DNA from: an uncultured Clostridia bacterium
Lineage (GTDB): Bacteria; Bacillota; Clostridia; Oscillospirales; Acutalibacteraceae
Assembly (NCBI GenBank): GCA_937896885.1
Contig: CALBNX010000071.1
Span: 1 to 64,000, forward strand
DNA length: 64,000 bases
Direction of reading: 5' to 3'
The position numbers were made by a program, and so were the translations under genes. A model generated the notes under the pieces. That model saw only the letters and a program-made list of their open reading frames with translations, was not told the DNA's origin and did not search any database. Below, piece after piece: positions 25,824-35,740 of the stretch (the stretch's first letter is position 1; every line of letters begins with the position of its first letter).

Positions 25824-26318
25824 TTACATCTGGAAAAGTCCGTATGTAAGACCTGACATAATAAAGCCGGCAATAAGAACACCAAGCGCAATTATCGGAA
25901 GTGCTCGTTTAAAACGAATATCAAGAAGTGCTGCCATTAAAGCACCTGTCCAACCGCCTGTGCCAGGAAGTGGAATTGCAACAAAAAGAAGCAGTCCCCA
26001 AGATTTATATTTCAAGACTTTATCTTTATTCTTTGCTGTCTTTGCTTCAAGTTTTACAATAATCTTTTCAAAGAAACTCCAGCGACGAAGAAACTCGAAA
26101 ATCTTTCTGATAAAGAGAATGATAAATGGAATGGGAAGCATATTGCCCACATAGCAAATCAAAAATGCTTTGATAAATGGGATTTCCATAAGTCTTGCTG
26201 CTATCATACCGCCACGGCATTCAAGAATCGGACAAAGTGAAATCAAAAATGCAATTAACTCTTCTGGAACTTTATCTTGTAAGAAAGTCATAATTGCGTC
26301 AACTATTTGTTCAACCAT
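25824..26318 (-). CDS. small multidrug-export-like membrane protein (COG2426 type)
   Basis: A 164-residue integral membrane protein with four or five hydrophobic segments. The signature stretches ISLCPILECRGGMIAA and FVAIPLPGTGGWTGAL match the family annotated as putative small multidrug export proteins; evidence for drug export in that family is thin, and it is related to DedA-type membrane proteins. The start is the ATG at 26318, with GGAGG 6 nt upstream; a TTG at 26324 is less likely. It overlaps the NUDIX gene by 8 nt, implying translational coupling. Confidence 0.82.
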   Translation of the reverse strand: MVEQIVDAIMTFLQDKVPEELIAFLISLCPILECRGGMIAARLMEIPFIKAFLICYVGNMLPIPFIILFIRKIFEFLRRWSFFEKIIVKLEAKTAKNKDKVLKYKSWGLLLFVAIPLPGTGGWTGALMAALLDIRFKRALPIIALGVLIAGFIMSGLTYGLFQM

Positions 26319-27045
26319 TTGCAACCTCCATCTTTTCGAGATATTCGTTTGCTTTTCTCAAAAGGAATTTATCATTAGGAAATTTAAGTGAATTCATTGC
26401 CTTATCAAAGCCCAACCACAAATACTCTTCAATTTCTTCACGCTGAATAATTGTATTTGTATCGTCAGTTGTTGCAAGGAAAATAATAACCTTTTTCTCA
26501 ATTCTGCCTTGAATTGAATACTCTGATTTATATCTGAAATCAGGCAGAAAACGAATTCTTATTCCCGCTTCTTCAAGCACTTCACGATAAGCTGTTTCGT
26601 GCTCGTTTTCACCGCGTTCCATATGCCCTTTTGGGAAACCCCAGTTTGCGCTTCGCCTGTTTTTAATAAGCAAGAAGCGAACCTGACCGTTGATAATTCT
26701 ATAAACGATTGCGCCACAAGAACACTCATAAAGACAAGAAATTTCACGCCTTTGTGTGCCATAAGCGAACTCGATAGCATCTTCGATTTCGTGAATTATA
26801 TATCTTTTGCTTTTTGGTGCTACAACGAGCACAATTCCTTTATCATTTTTAATTGTTGCAATCACTCGGCCTTCGAAAACTCGAACCTTGTGATTTACGC
26901 CCATAACAAATGCGCCTTTGACAGGAGAGTGTGGGTCAAGACCACTCTCAACAGTACCATAATTCAATTTAAAGGTTAAATTTCTTTCACTGTCAAAGGA
27001 GTTCATAGGATGAGTCACTCTCACCCTTACATATTTACCTAACAT
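26311..27045 (-). CDS. fusion: inorganic-pyrophosphatase-like domain + NUDIX hydrolase
   Basis: The 244 residues split in two. Residues about 1-105 resemble a soluble inorganic pyrophosphatase fold (NYGTVESG, FVMGVNHKVRVFEGRVIATI, IHEIEDAIEF). Residues about 108-240 are a NUDIX domain with an intact box G-X5-E-X7-REVLEEAGI in GHMERGENEHETAYRE. The likely substrate is a nucleoside diphosphate linked to another moiety; diadenosine polyphosphates are suggested by the box context, without proof. The start at 27045 has GGGAG 9 nt upstream; a frame from 27114 is possible. It overlaps the downstream membrane protein gene by 8 nt. Confidence 0.85.
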   Translation of the reverse strand: MLGKYVRVRVTHPMNSFDSERNLTFKLNYGTVESGLDPHSPVKGAFVMGVNHKVRVFEGRVIATIKNDKGIVLVVAPKSKRYIIHEIEDAIEFAYGTQRREISCLYECSCGAIVYRIINGQVRFLLIKNRRSANWGFPKGHMERGENEHETAYREVLEEAGIRIRFLPDFRYKSEYSIQGRIEKKVIIFLATTDDTNTIIQREEIEEYLWLGFDKAMNSLKFPNDKFLLRKANEYLEKMEVANG

Positions 27046-27210
27046 ATGTATCTTCTCCCGAAAAATTGTTGATAATTTCATATCAACCGACTGTAACTGG
27101 GTATAATTATACATAATTTGTGTCTATGTTTCAAGTCATAACTTAAAAAATATAATTTTTACCTTTTCTGCTCTATTATTTTAATAAAATATATTGTGAT
27201 TTTTCGTTGA

Positions 27211-27239
27211 TTGTTGTAAAATAAAAGGGATAATATAAT
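27211..27239 (+). promoter_or_regulatory. promoter of the LCP gene
   Basis: -35 TTGTTG (27211-27216) and -10 TATAAT (27234-27239), spacer 17 bp, 22 bp before the chosen start. Confidence 0.6.
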
Positions 27240-27260
27240 AGAATTAAGGAAGTGCAAATT

Positions 27261-28547
27261 TTGGCTGATAATCGTTTCAAAAATGATGAATTTGAAGATT
27301 TTTTCAGTAATTCAAGAAGTGCAGATGAATATGAAGATATTTATAGCTCTTCTGACGCAGAAAACGAATACGAAGACATTTCTTCCTTTTCACTTGAGCA
27401 GGACGAAACATATGAAGAAGACTATGTCAGTGATAATTTCACAGTAAAATATAACAGCGCCGTCCAAAATCGTCGTCGTCAAGAAATTCAATATGAAGAC
27501 ATCAGTGATGTTTATAGCCGAATGGCACCGGAATCACGCCGTGAACAAAAAAGAAAAAATAAGAAAAATCACTCTGTAAGAAATGCTTTTCTTGTTTTCT
27601 TATGTATAGTTCTTGTGTTGGTTTCTTGTGTTGGTTTTTATGGTTACAATACTGTTAACAAGCTTCTCTCATCTTTTGACAGTACAGAGCAAATCATTGA
27701 TAATGAATACATATCAGAATCTCTTCTTTATAGTGATGACGAACAAATCAATATCCTTTTGGTTGGTGTTGATGCAAGAGAAAATGATGTTGATTCCCGT
27801 TCAGATACAATGATGCTTGTAACTTTGGATAATAAAAATGGTGAAATCAAACTCACATCTTTTCTTCGTGACTCATATGTTGAAATTGCAGGTCGCAAAA
27901 AGAAAGAAAAACTAAATGCTGCATATTTCCGTGGCGGAATCCAGACTCTTATTGATACTCTTGAAATGAATTTCAAAGTTAGCATTCCATATTATGCAAT
28001 CGTTGATTTTGAAATCTTCACAACTATTGTTGATGAATTAGGTGGCGTTAATGTAGATGTCACTGAAAAAGAGAGTAAATATTCAAAGCGTACAGAAACC
28101 ACAGGAAAACTTGTTGTTATTGAAGCTGGTGAAGATATTCTTCTCAATGGTGAACAAGCATTATGGTATAGTCGAATGCGCTATCTCGACTCTGACTTTA
28201 TGAGAACACAAAGACAGAGAAAAGTCATCTCTGCTATTGTTGAAAAAACATTGCAACAAGATATCGGGACAATGATTGGCTTAGCAGAGACAATTATTCC
28301 GTTGGTAAAAACAAATCTCAGTTCAAAAGAAATAATGAGTATTGGTGTTAAAGCTCTTTTGAAACAGGCTTATTCATATCCTATTGTTCAACAGCAAATT
28401 CCTGCTGAAAACACATGGTCAAGCAAGAGCATTTCTGGTGTTGGCTCTTGTCTTGTGATGGATTTTGAAAAGAATGTGAAGATTATGCAAAACTTTCTTT
28501 CTGAAAAGCAAGTTGAAGAAGTTGAAACATCAACAGAAAAGAAATAA
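27261..28547 (+). CDS. LytR-CpsA-Psr family cell-wall glycopolymer ligase
   Basis: Transfers undecaprenyl-linked glycopolymers (teichoic-acid-like) to peptidoglycan outside the membrane. Residues 1-105 are cytoplasmic, acidic and tyrosine-rich with repeated EYEDI / QYEDI motifs, followed by a basic patch RREQKRKNKKNH. One helix spans about 110-132. The LCP domain (about 155-380) has the signatures NILLVGVDAREND, RSDTMMLVTL, LTSFLRDSYV and a late SRMRYLDSDFMRTQRQR. The start is TTG at 27261, with AAGGAAG 8 nt upstream; a GTG at 27252 overlaps that RBS. Confidence 0.92.
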   Translation: MADNRFKNDEFEDFFSNSRSADEYEDIYSSSDAENEYEDISSFSLEQDETYEEDYVSDNFTVKYNSAVQNRRRQEIQYEDISDVYSRMAPESRREQKRKNKKNHSVRNAFLVFLCIVLVLVSCVGFYGYNTVNKLLSSFDSTEQIIDNEYISESLLYSDDEQINILLVGVDARENDVDSRSDTMMLVTLDNKNGEIKLTSFLRDSYVEIAGRKKKEKLNAAYFRGGIQTLIDTLEMNFKVSIPYYAIVDFEIFTTIVDELGGVNVDVTEKESKYSKRTETTGKLVVIEAGEDILLNGEQALWYSRMRYLDSDFMRTQRQRKVISAIVEKTLQQDIGTMIGLAETIIPLVKTNLSSKEIMSIGVKALLKQAYSYPIVQQQIPAENTWSSKSISGVGSCLVMDFEKNVKIMQNFLSEKQVEEVETSTEKK

Positions 28548-30068
<1,521 letters not shown>

Positions 30069-30119
30069 ATATAGTAAAATAATTTAGTATTATTTTGACC
30101 TTACGAAAAGAGTGATTTT

Positions 30120-30899
30120 ATGGCATCAAAATGTCCTAACTGTGGGCATAATTTAAAACTCTGGAATGTTAAAGCAGAGTGCCCAAAATGTGGCGCAAAT
30201 ATTCCAAACTTCCAATGGGAGCAAAGACTCGAGCAAGACTCTGACTTTGCTGAACACGCATTTGCGAAATTGCATTATAAAACTGCAAACTTCAAAAGCG
30301 CAACAGCGGGCTCAAAGCTTCGCATTGTTCGTCTTATTATGACATTTGCACCGCTTATTGCACTTGTTCTTCCACTTTACAAATTCACAATTACCATGCC
30401 TTTCTATACAGATACAAAAACTGTGTCTTTCTTGACATTCGTTCTTGACTATCTTCTCAAAACAGATATTGGTAGTGTCTTGAAACTTGCAGGTGGCGAA
30501 GTTCTTGGTCACGCAGCACTTATGGTTGTTGTGGCTTGTGCACTTCTTCTCTTGGCAGTTGTTTGCGGTGTTCTCAATTTTTTTGTTTTGCTTATTGCTG
30601 GTATTAAACTTAAATATATGTTCAATATTATTCTCAATGTGATAAGCACACTCTCTTGGGGATTGGCAGCAGTATTCTTTGTACAGTTCACAACAGCTTG
30701 CCAAACTCTCGGTGGTGGAATCATCACAGATTGCAGTCTTGGTTTTGGCTTTATCGTTGGATGTGTTCTTTTCTTGGTGAATGTTACTCTCAATGTGCTT
30801 GTTGGCAAGAGCCTTAAAAAGCAGATGCAAGAGCAACCATCAATGGAAAAATTCATTGAAAATGAAATTGCAGAGCTTCATGCACCAAAAGCAGAATAA
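30120..30899 (+). CDS. zinc-ribbon integral membrane protein, unknown function
   Basis: A 259-residue protein beginning with a two-knuckle zinc ribbon (CPNCGHNL ... CPKCGANIPNF, residues 5-28), then a linker and about five hydrophobic segments (approximately 66-88, 96-110, 128-158, 165-190, 205-228). I know no assigned function; such ribbons in membrane proteins are common in Clostridia. RBS AAAGAG lies upstream of the ATG. It is followed by a hairpin that overlaps the next gene's ribosome site. Confidence 0.8.
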   Translation: MASKCPNCGHNLKLWNVKAECPKCGANIPNFQWEQRLEQDSDFAEHAFAKLHYKTANFKSATAGSKLRIVRLIMTFAPLIALVLPLYKFTITMPFYTDTKTVSFLTFVLDYLLKTDIGSVLKLAGGEVLGHAALMVVVACALLLLAVVCGVLNFFVLLIAGIKLKYMFNIILNVISTLSWGLAAVFFVQFTTACQTLGGGIITDCSLGFGFIVGCVLFLVNVTLNVLVGKSLKKQMQEQPSMEKFIENEIAELHAPKAE

Positions 30900-30920
30900 A
30901 ATCACTTACATATAACCTTA

Positions 30921-30954
30921 AACCCCTTTCATATAATTGAAAGGGGTATTTTTT
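30921..30954 (+). terminator. hairpin overlapping the ribosome site of the deacetylase gene
   Basis: Perfect 9-bp stem ACCCCTTTC / GAAAGGGGT with an 8-nt loop, followed by ATTTTTT. It looks like a terminator for the zinc-ribbon gene, but its 3' arm GAAAGGGGT is also the Shine-Dalgarno of the downstream gene, which starts at 30955. Confidence 0.75.
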
Positions 30955-31713
30955 ATGAGATTTTTTGTTTTGAAACGACAGACACTATTACTTATTCTCT
31001 TCGCTATAATTGTCTTAATTGGTGGTTTAATTTTATTTACAGGACACATTGTTTCTGCTTCGTCACCCACAAAGCAATTACCAATTTATGCAGTTGCAAC
31101 CGACGAAAAGAAAATCGCAATCACCTTTGATGCGGCGTGGACTAATCAAGACACCGACCAACTGATTGAAATACTAAAAAAGCACAATGCAAAAGCCACA
31201 TTTTTTGTTGTTGGTGACTGGGCAAAGAGTTTCCCCGAAAGTGTAAAAACCTTTTATGACGCAGGGCATACAATAGCAAACCACTCTGACACTCACAAAG
31301 CTTTCTCAAAATGCTCACGAAAAGAAATTAAAGAAGAAATCGAAAACTGTAATGAAAAACTTGAAGGGATTATCGGTGAAAAAGTCACACTGCTCCGAGC
31401 ACCATCAGGTGACTATACAAATCAAAGTATGGATGTTGCAAAATCACTTGGAATGTACACTATTCAATGGGATGTTGATTCTCTTGACTACCAAAAGCTA
31501 TCCGTTGATGAGATTGTCAACAGGGTTGTTAGTCGTGTTACGAATGGCTCTATTGTGCTTTTTCATAATGGCGTAGATAACACCGCGCCAGCTCTTGATA
31601 AAATTCTCACAGAGCTCTCAAAACAGGGTTATTCGTTTGTTTCGGTCAATGATTTGATTTATAAAGAAGATTATTACCTTGACCACACAGGGCGACAACA
31701 TAAAACTGCATAA
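30955..31713 (+). CDS. polysaccharide deacetylase, PdaB-like
   Basis: A CE4/NodB-fold deacetylase acting on N-acetylated cell-wall sugars. The 252 residues start with a hydrophobic segment (about 11-33) that anchors or exports it. NodB motif 1 is ITFDAAWTN, where the usual second Asp of TFDDG is replaced, as in PdaB relatives. Motif 2 is HTIANHSDTH with both zinc histidines, and motif 3 is LLRAPSGDYT. PdaB-type proteins are linked to sporulation in Bacillus; whether this organism sporulates cannot be judged here. The start at 30955 (MRFFVLKR) is set by AAAGGGG; a TTG at 30937 is in frame. Confidence 0.87.
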   Translation: MRFFVLKRQTLLLILFAIIVLIGGLILFTGHIVSASSPTKQLPIYAVATDEKKIAITFDAAWTNQDTDQLIEILKKHNAKATFFVVGDWAKSFPESVKTFYDAGHTIANHSDTHKAFSKCSRKEIKEEIENCNEKLEGIIGEKVTLLRAPSGDYTNQSMDVAKSLGMYTIQWDVDSLDYQKLSVDEIVNRVVSRVTNGSIVLFHNGVDNTAPALDKILTELSKQGYSFVSVNDLIYKEDYYLDHTGRQHKTA

Positions 31714-31781
31714 AAAGTTTTTTGTAATTTTGTCTTATCATACAAAATTTGTGATTTTTGCTACAAGTTTACTATTTTTTA

Positions 31782-31810
31782 TTGTAATCGACAGTTGTTT
31801 GTTGTACAAT
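31782..31810 (+). promoter_or_regulatory. promoter of the phosphoribosyltransferase-like gene
   Basis: -35 TTGTAA (31782-31787) and -10 TACAAT (31805-31810), 17-bp spacer, 32 bp upstream of the ATG. Confidence 0.6.
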
Positions 31811-31842
31811 GTGAATATTAAAATATCCAAGGGGGAACTTTT

Positions 31843-32487
31843 ATGCCAACAACAAGCATTTCAAAAATCAAAACTCATCAGAAGAATTTGTATCTTCGTG
31901 TTGCAAAAGGTCATTTTGCAACAAGCAGTGCACACAGTAACTATTACATAGACGTTGCTGCACAAAAGTCCCGTCTTTCTGAGGCTAAAGCAGTTGCTCA
32001 GGAGATTTGCAAAAACCACAAATACAGTAACCAGATTATCGACACAATTCTTTGCCTTGATGGTACTGAAGTTATTGCAACCTGCATTGCTGAAGAGCTT
32101 ACAAAGAGCGACTATGTAAATATCAATGCTCACCAGACAATCTATATCGTTACACCTGAAGTTGTTAACGGCTCACAGATTATTTTCAGAGATAACATTG
32201 TGCCAATGATTAAAGACAAGCACGTGCTTATCACAGCGGTTTCTGTTGCATCTGGTAACACAGCAAAATCTGCTATTGATGCAATTAAATATTATGGTGG
32301 TGACGTGGTTGGTGTTGCATCAATCTTCGCAACATCACAAGAATGTGCAGGCTATGAAGTAAATTCAGTATTTAATCCTAAAGACTTGCCAGATTATTTC
32401 AGCGTTCATTCTCACGAATGCCCACTCTGTAAAGAAGGCAAAAAAATCGACGCACTCATTAACTGCCACGGATATTCAAAGTTATAA
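31843..32487 (+). CDS. phosphoribosyltransferase-like protein with Cys-rich tail (not PyrE proper)
   Basis: A 214-residue type I PRTase-like fold of a clostridial family usually labelled orotate phosphoribosyltransferase. The hood/core are present (SHSNYY-like HSNYYIDV, ILCLDGTEVIATCIAEEL), but the PRPP loop, normally with two acidic residues, reads VLITAVSVASGNT, so canonical PRPP chemistry is doubtful. The C-terminus HECPLCKEGKKIDAL has CxxC plus NCHGYSKL. It could be a regulator or nucleotide sensor. It has its own promoter, RBS AAGGGGGA and terminator. Confidence 0.75.
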   Translation: MPTTSISKIKTHQKNLYLRVAKGHFATSSAHSNYYIDVAAQKSRLSEAKAVAQEICKNHKYSNQIIDTILCLDGTEVIATCIAEELTKSDYVNINAHQTIYIVTPEVVNGSQIIFRDNIVPMIKDKHVLITAVSVASGNTAKSAIDAIKYYGGDVVGVASIFATSQECAGYEVNSVFNPKDLPDYFSVHSHECPLCKEGKKIDALINCHGYSKL

Positions 32488-32500
32488 TTCAATATTTCGG

Positions 32501-32541
32501 CCAAACAAAAGCAGGACTTTAAAAGTCCTGCTTTTTGGTTT
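32501..32541. terminator. bidirectional terminator
   Basis: Stem AAAAGCAGGACTT / AAGTCCTGCTTTT, extended by flanking CCAAAC / GGTTTG, with T runs on both strands. It separates the PRTase-like gene from the convergent HEYGH gene. Confidence 0.92.
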
Positions 32542-32553
32542 GTGGATGAATAA

Positions 32554-33039
32554 TTATTTTGTTTCAACCCGTTTCATTTGTGAGAATTTTTCACCCCAAG
32601 AGTTTGCCCAAGACTCACAATAGAGTTTATAATATGAAATATTATTCTTCTCTCTGTATTTTGCAAACACATTGCACCATATTGCAGAAGGAATTGCGAT
32701 TATCGGATAATAAAGTGGTCCTAAAAGCAAGCATTGCCAAGTGTGACCATATTCGTGAATTCTTGTGTTATATGTCCATTCTTTATTGGGATGGTCTGCT
32801 CTCATAAAGATAAAGAGTCCCATTGAAAGTCCGCCCTGTTTCCAAGGCATATAAACGATATTTGCATAGCCGAATTTCTGGTGTTTATAGCCCAAAATCT
32901 TTGTGCATATAAGATAAGCAATTCCGCCAACAATATTTACTGAAAAGCCCCAAGTCCATTGAATGAGATAAAAGAAAATGTCAAAAAGTCTGCTTCTTTT
33001 TACTGTTGGTTCAGTTTGGTTAATATCAATTTTATCCAT
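32554..33039 (-). CDS. small membrane protein with HEYGH metalloprotease-like motif
   Basis: A 161-residue protein with hydrophobic segments near 20-45 and 108-125 and the motif RIHEYGHTWQCLLLGPLYY (HExxH type) between them. The motif suggests a zinc site, though a clear third ligand and proteolytic function are not established. The conserved NSWGEKFSQ near the C-terminus follows ESWAN. The start at 33039 (MDKIDINQ) has GGGGGA 6 nt upstream. It begins 14 nt after the GPH transporter, so the two are co-transcribed. Confidence 0.78.
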   Translation of the reverse strand: MDKIDINQTEPTVKRSRLFDIFFYLIQWTWGFSVNIVGGIAYLICTKILGYKHQKFGYANIVYMPWKQGGLSMGLFIFMRADHPNKEWTYNTRIHEYGHTWQCLLLGPLYYPIIAIPSAIWCNVFAKYREKNNISYYKLYCESWANSWGEKFSQMKRVETK

Positions 33040-33053
33040 AATTAAATCCCCCA

Positions 33054-34712
33054 CTATGCATTTTCTAACAATGCTTTTTTCTCGGCTTCTTTTTCAATAA
33101 GAATTATATAATTGCCGTTTTCGTCTTTGTCGAGTGTATGACCCTGACTTTCGTCGTTATCTTTGCCTAACCAAGTATTTTCAAGTTTATGACCTGTGAG
33201 CACATAGCAACGGTCTTTTTCTTCGTCGGTTAAAGTTACGCTACCATATTTATGCTTTGTGGCAATAGCAGCACGAATCATTGTATGGTCATCTTTTGTC
33301 ATCTGGAAATTTCTTAAAAGAATATATGAAATGAGTGCAAGTATCATTGGTATAATTGCAACACAGAGACGGATACCAAAAATCGCAGAATCACTCTGCT
33401 GAACAAATTCTGTTGTTTCAGCATTTACATCAAGGCCAAAACCACCAAGAATAAGTGTAACAATAAATGTGTTTATACCACCTGTAACCTGTTTAACCAT
33501 TGTGTTACAGGTTGCCACAACACCTTCACGACGACGACCTGTAATCATCTCGTCAACGTCTGTAAGGTCAGGAAAAACATTGTTACAAACAAAGCCGATA
33601 CCACTCATACCAAATGGGTAAAGAATTGTACCAACAAGCATTAAAATGAGCATAAATGTTGCTTTTGATGTGCCAGGTTGACTTGCTGTAACCACAAGTG
33701 CCACCCCAAGACCTAAAATCATAAATGGTGTTACGATTGTGCCACACTTTTTCTTGCCGTGCTTCATTGTGAGAGCATAGTTAAGCGGGAATGCTGCCGA
33801 CTCAAAAATGCCTGCAAAGGTATTGAAGAGTGGATAAAATCTATACATATTAGCAAGGAATGTTACGTAATAGATATATGTCGTTGAATAGAAGCTTCTT
33901 GCTGATTCCCAGAAAAAACTGATGCAAAAATATTGTCTAAATGAACGGCTTTTGAAAACATCAACATATTCTTTGATAACATATTTCACATCAAGTGGCT
34001 CATTTTTCATATCTAATGAGCTTGGCTCTTTAACAAGCTTAAATGTGCCATAGATTGCGATGCTATACATTGCCGCAAGAACGATGCCCGCAACGAAGAA
34101 TGGTGCTTTGGCATCTCTTGTGAGACCATCTGAGAAGCCGAAAACTGCAAGTAAAATGAGCAAAATGATATATGATGGAATCATTCCACAAGAGTTGAAA
34201 ATATAGCTGACTGATGTATATTGTGTTCTCTTGTTATATTCAGGTGCAAGCTCCGGAAGCATTGCTGTGTGTGGAACTGCGATAATTGTATAAGCTGTTT
34301 TATAAAGCACATAAGCAAAAAGAAAATACGCAACGGTCATATATGGGTGTTTTTCACCGTCAAGACCAAATGAATTCCAAAGCAAAATATATGAAACAAA
34401 CACAAAGGGAATACCACGTTTGAGATATGCACGGTGACGACCATATCTTGAACGGGTACGGTCAGTAATAAGCCCCATAATCGGGTCATTGATACCATCC
34501 CATATAACTGCAACCATTGTAATGAAACCAGCAAATTCAATATCAAGACCAACAACACGGGTCAAGAATATGCTGAAATACATACTGATAATATAACCAG
34601 CGCCACCCAAGAAAATATTGGTGTAGCAATAGTTTATCATTGGCACAACGGTATCTTTAAAACTACCTTCAACGCCGATTGCCTTTTTAAATCTTTCACC
34701 CAAGATTATCAC
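33054..34712 (-). CDS. MFS/GPH-family sugar transporter
   Basis: A 552-residue transporter with about twelve hydrophobic segments and a cytoplasmic C-terminal extension of some 70 residues. The cation-symporter signatures include WDGINDPIMGLITDRTRSRYGRHR (helix 2-3 loop), typical of glycoside-pentoside-hexuronide transporters. The start is uncertain: the GTG at 34712 is followed three codons later by a TTG (MGERFKK) with better spacing from AAGAG. The substrate is unknown; co-transcription with a HEYGH protein gives no clue. Confidence 0.88.
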   Translation of the reverse strand: MIILGERFKKAIGVEGSFKDTVVPMINYCYTNIFLGGAGYIISMYFSIFLTRVVGLDIEFAGFITMVAVIWDGINDPIMGLITDRTRSRYGRHRAYLKRGIPFVFVSYILLWNSFGLDGEKHPYMTVAYFLFAYVLYKTAYTIIAVPHTAMLPELAPEYNKRTQYTSVSYIFNSCGMIPSYIILLILLAVFGFSDGLTRDAKAPFFVAGIVLAAMYSIAIYGTFKLVKEPSSLDMKNEPLDVKYVIKEYVDVFKSRSFRQYFCISFFWESARSFYSTTYIYYVTFLANMYRFYPLFNTFAGIFESAAFPLNYALTMKHGKKKCGTIVTPFMILGLGVALVVTASQPGTSKATFMLILMLVGTILYPFGMSGIGFVCNNVFPDLTDVDEMITGRRREGVVATCNTMVKQVTGGINTFIVTLILGGFGLDVNAETTEFVQQSDSAIFGIRLCVAIIPMILALISYILLRNFQMTKDDHTMIRAAIATKHKYGSVTLTDEEKDRCYVLTGHKLENTWLGKDNDESQGHTLDKDENGNYIILIEKEAEKKALLENA

Positions 34713-34779
34713 ACTCTTTTATAAAAAATACTGTTATAAATATATCATTTTATAAACTCTTTGTCAATTTGAGTATTAA

Positions 34780-34816
34780 AAAACCACCTAATCACAATAG
34801 ATTAAGTGGTTTGCTT
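34780..34816 (-). terminator. terminator after trxB
   Basis: Minus-strand stem AAACCACTTAATC / GATTAGGTGGTTT, 6-nt loop, followed by TTTTAAT. Confidence 0.88.
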
Positions 34817-35728
34817 TTATTTAAGAGAATCTACAACTCTGCAAGCTGCGAGTGCTGCCACCGCACCGTCTGCAGTTGCTGTTGTAACCTGACGGATTGC
34901 TTTTGTTCTGCAATCCCCTGCTACAAAAATTCCTGTTTCAGTAGTTTCAGGCAAACAATCTTCACCTGAGATTACATAGCCATAATCATTAAGCTTAACA
35001 ATGTCTTTAAATGGCTCATTTTCAGGTTGTTGACCGATTGCAACAAACACACCGTCAACTAAAAGTTCTGTTCTTTCACCCTTTGTATCAAGTGCTAAGC
35101 CTTTGAACTCTGTATCCCCAAGGATTTCTGCAACTGTTGTACCGAGAATTACTTCGATATTCTCTTTTTCGTTAACAGCATTCTGAAGTGCCTGTTCACC
35201 TGTGAGAAAATCGAGATTTTGAACAACATATACTTTTGTGCAGATATCAGAGAGCATTACTGCCTCTTGTAAAGCAGTGTTGCCACCACCGACAATTGCA
35301 ACAGTCTGATTTCTATAAAAAGCACCGTCGCAAACTGCACAATATGAAATACCTTCGCCTGTGAAATCGTTTTCTTTATCAAGACCCAACTGTCTGTGAT
35401 GTGAGCCAGTTGCAATAATAACTGTTTTGCCCTTGAACTCATTACCTTCACAAGTTACAGTATAGTCACCTGTGCTACCGGAAATACCGGTAACACAGTC
35501 CATTTCGATTTCTGCACCCTGACCTAAAACCTGTTCAATGAGTTTATCGGCAAATTCAACGCCACTCATCACAGCAAAGCCCGGGTAATTCTCAACTCTT
35601 GGTGAGTGTGTTATCTGACCACCGAAAGTTGCTTTTTCTATAACGAGCACAGTTTTTTCTGCTCGTCTTGCATAGAGTGCAGCTGTAAGCCCCGCAGGAC
35701 CTGCACCCACAACAATTATATCGTACAT
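34817..35728 (-). CDS. trxB: thioredoxin-disulfide reductase
   Basis: FAD enzyme moving electrons from NADPH to thioredoxin-like proteins. The 303 residues contain the FAD motif GAGPAGLTAALYARRA, the redox-active CAVC (YCAVCDG, about 133-138), the NADPH motif VGGGNTALQEA and the C-terminal FAD segment GDCRTKAIRQVTTATADG. RBS AAGGAG is 8 nt upstream. It starts 12 bp after nrdD, whose product ends in a redoxin domain, so it probably recharges that domain for dNTP synthesis. Confidence 0.97.
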   Translation of the reverse strand: MYDIIVVGAGPAGLTAALYARRAEKTVLVIEKATFGGQITHSPRVENYPGFAVMSGVEFADKLIEQVLGQGAEIEMDCVTGISGSTGDYTVTCEGNEFKGKTVIIATGSHHRQLGLDKENDFTGEGISYCAVCDGAFYRNQTVAIVGGGNTALQEAVMLSDICTKVYVVQNLDFLTGEQALQNAVNEKENIEVILGTTVAEILGDTEFKGLALDTKGERTELLVDGVFVAIGQQPENEPFKDIVKLNDYGYVISGEDCLPETTETGIFVAGDCRTKAIRQVTTATADGAVAALAACRVVDSLK

Positions 35729-35740
35729 TATGAAAACTCC

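Noticed and set aside
30312..30856. Long minus-strand frames opposite the zinc-ribbon membrane protein
   Set aside because: Antisense shadows; the plus-strand frame has a zinc ribbon, membrane segments and a ribosome site.
31843..32487. Calling the PRTase-like gene pyrE
   Set aside because: The PRPP-binding loop lacks its conserved acidic residues and a Cys tail is present, so OPRT activity is not supported.
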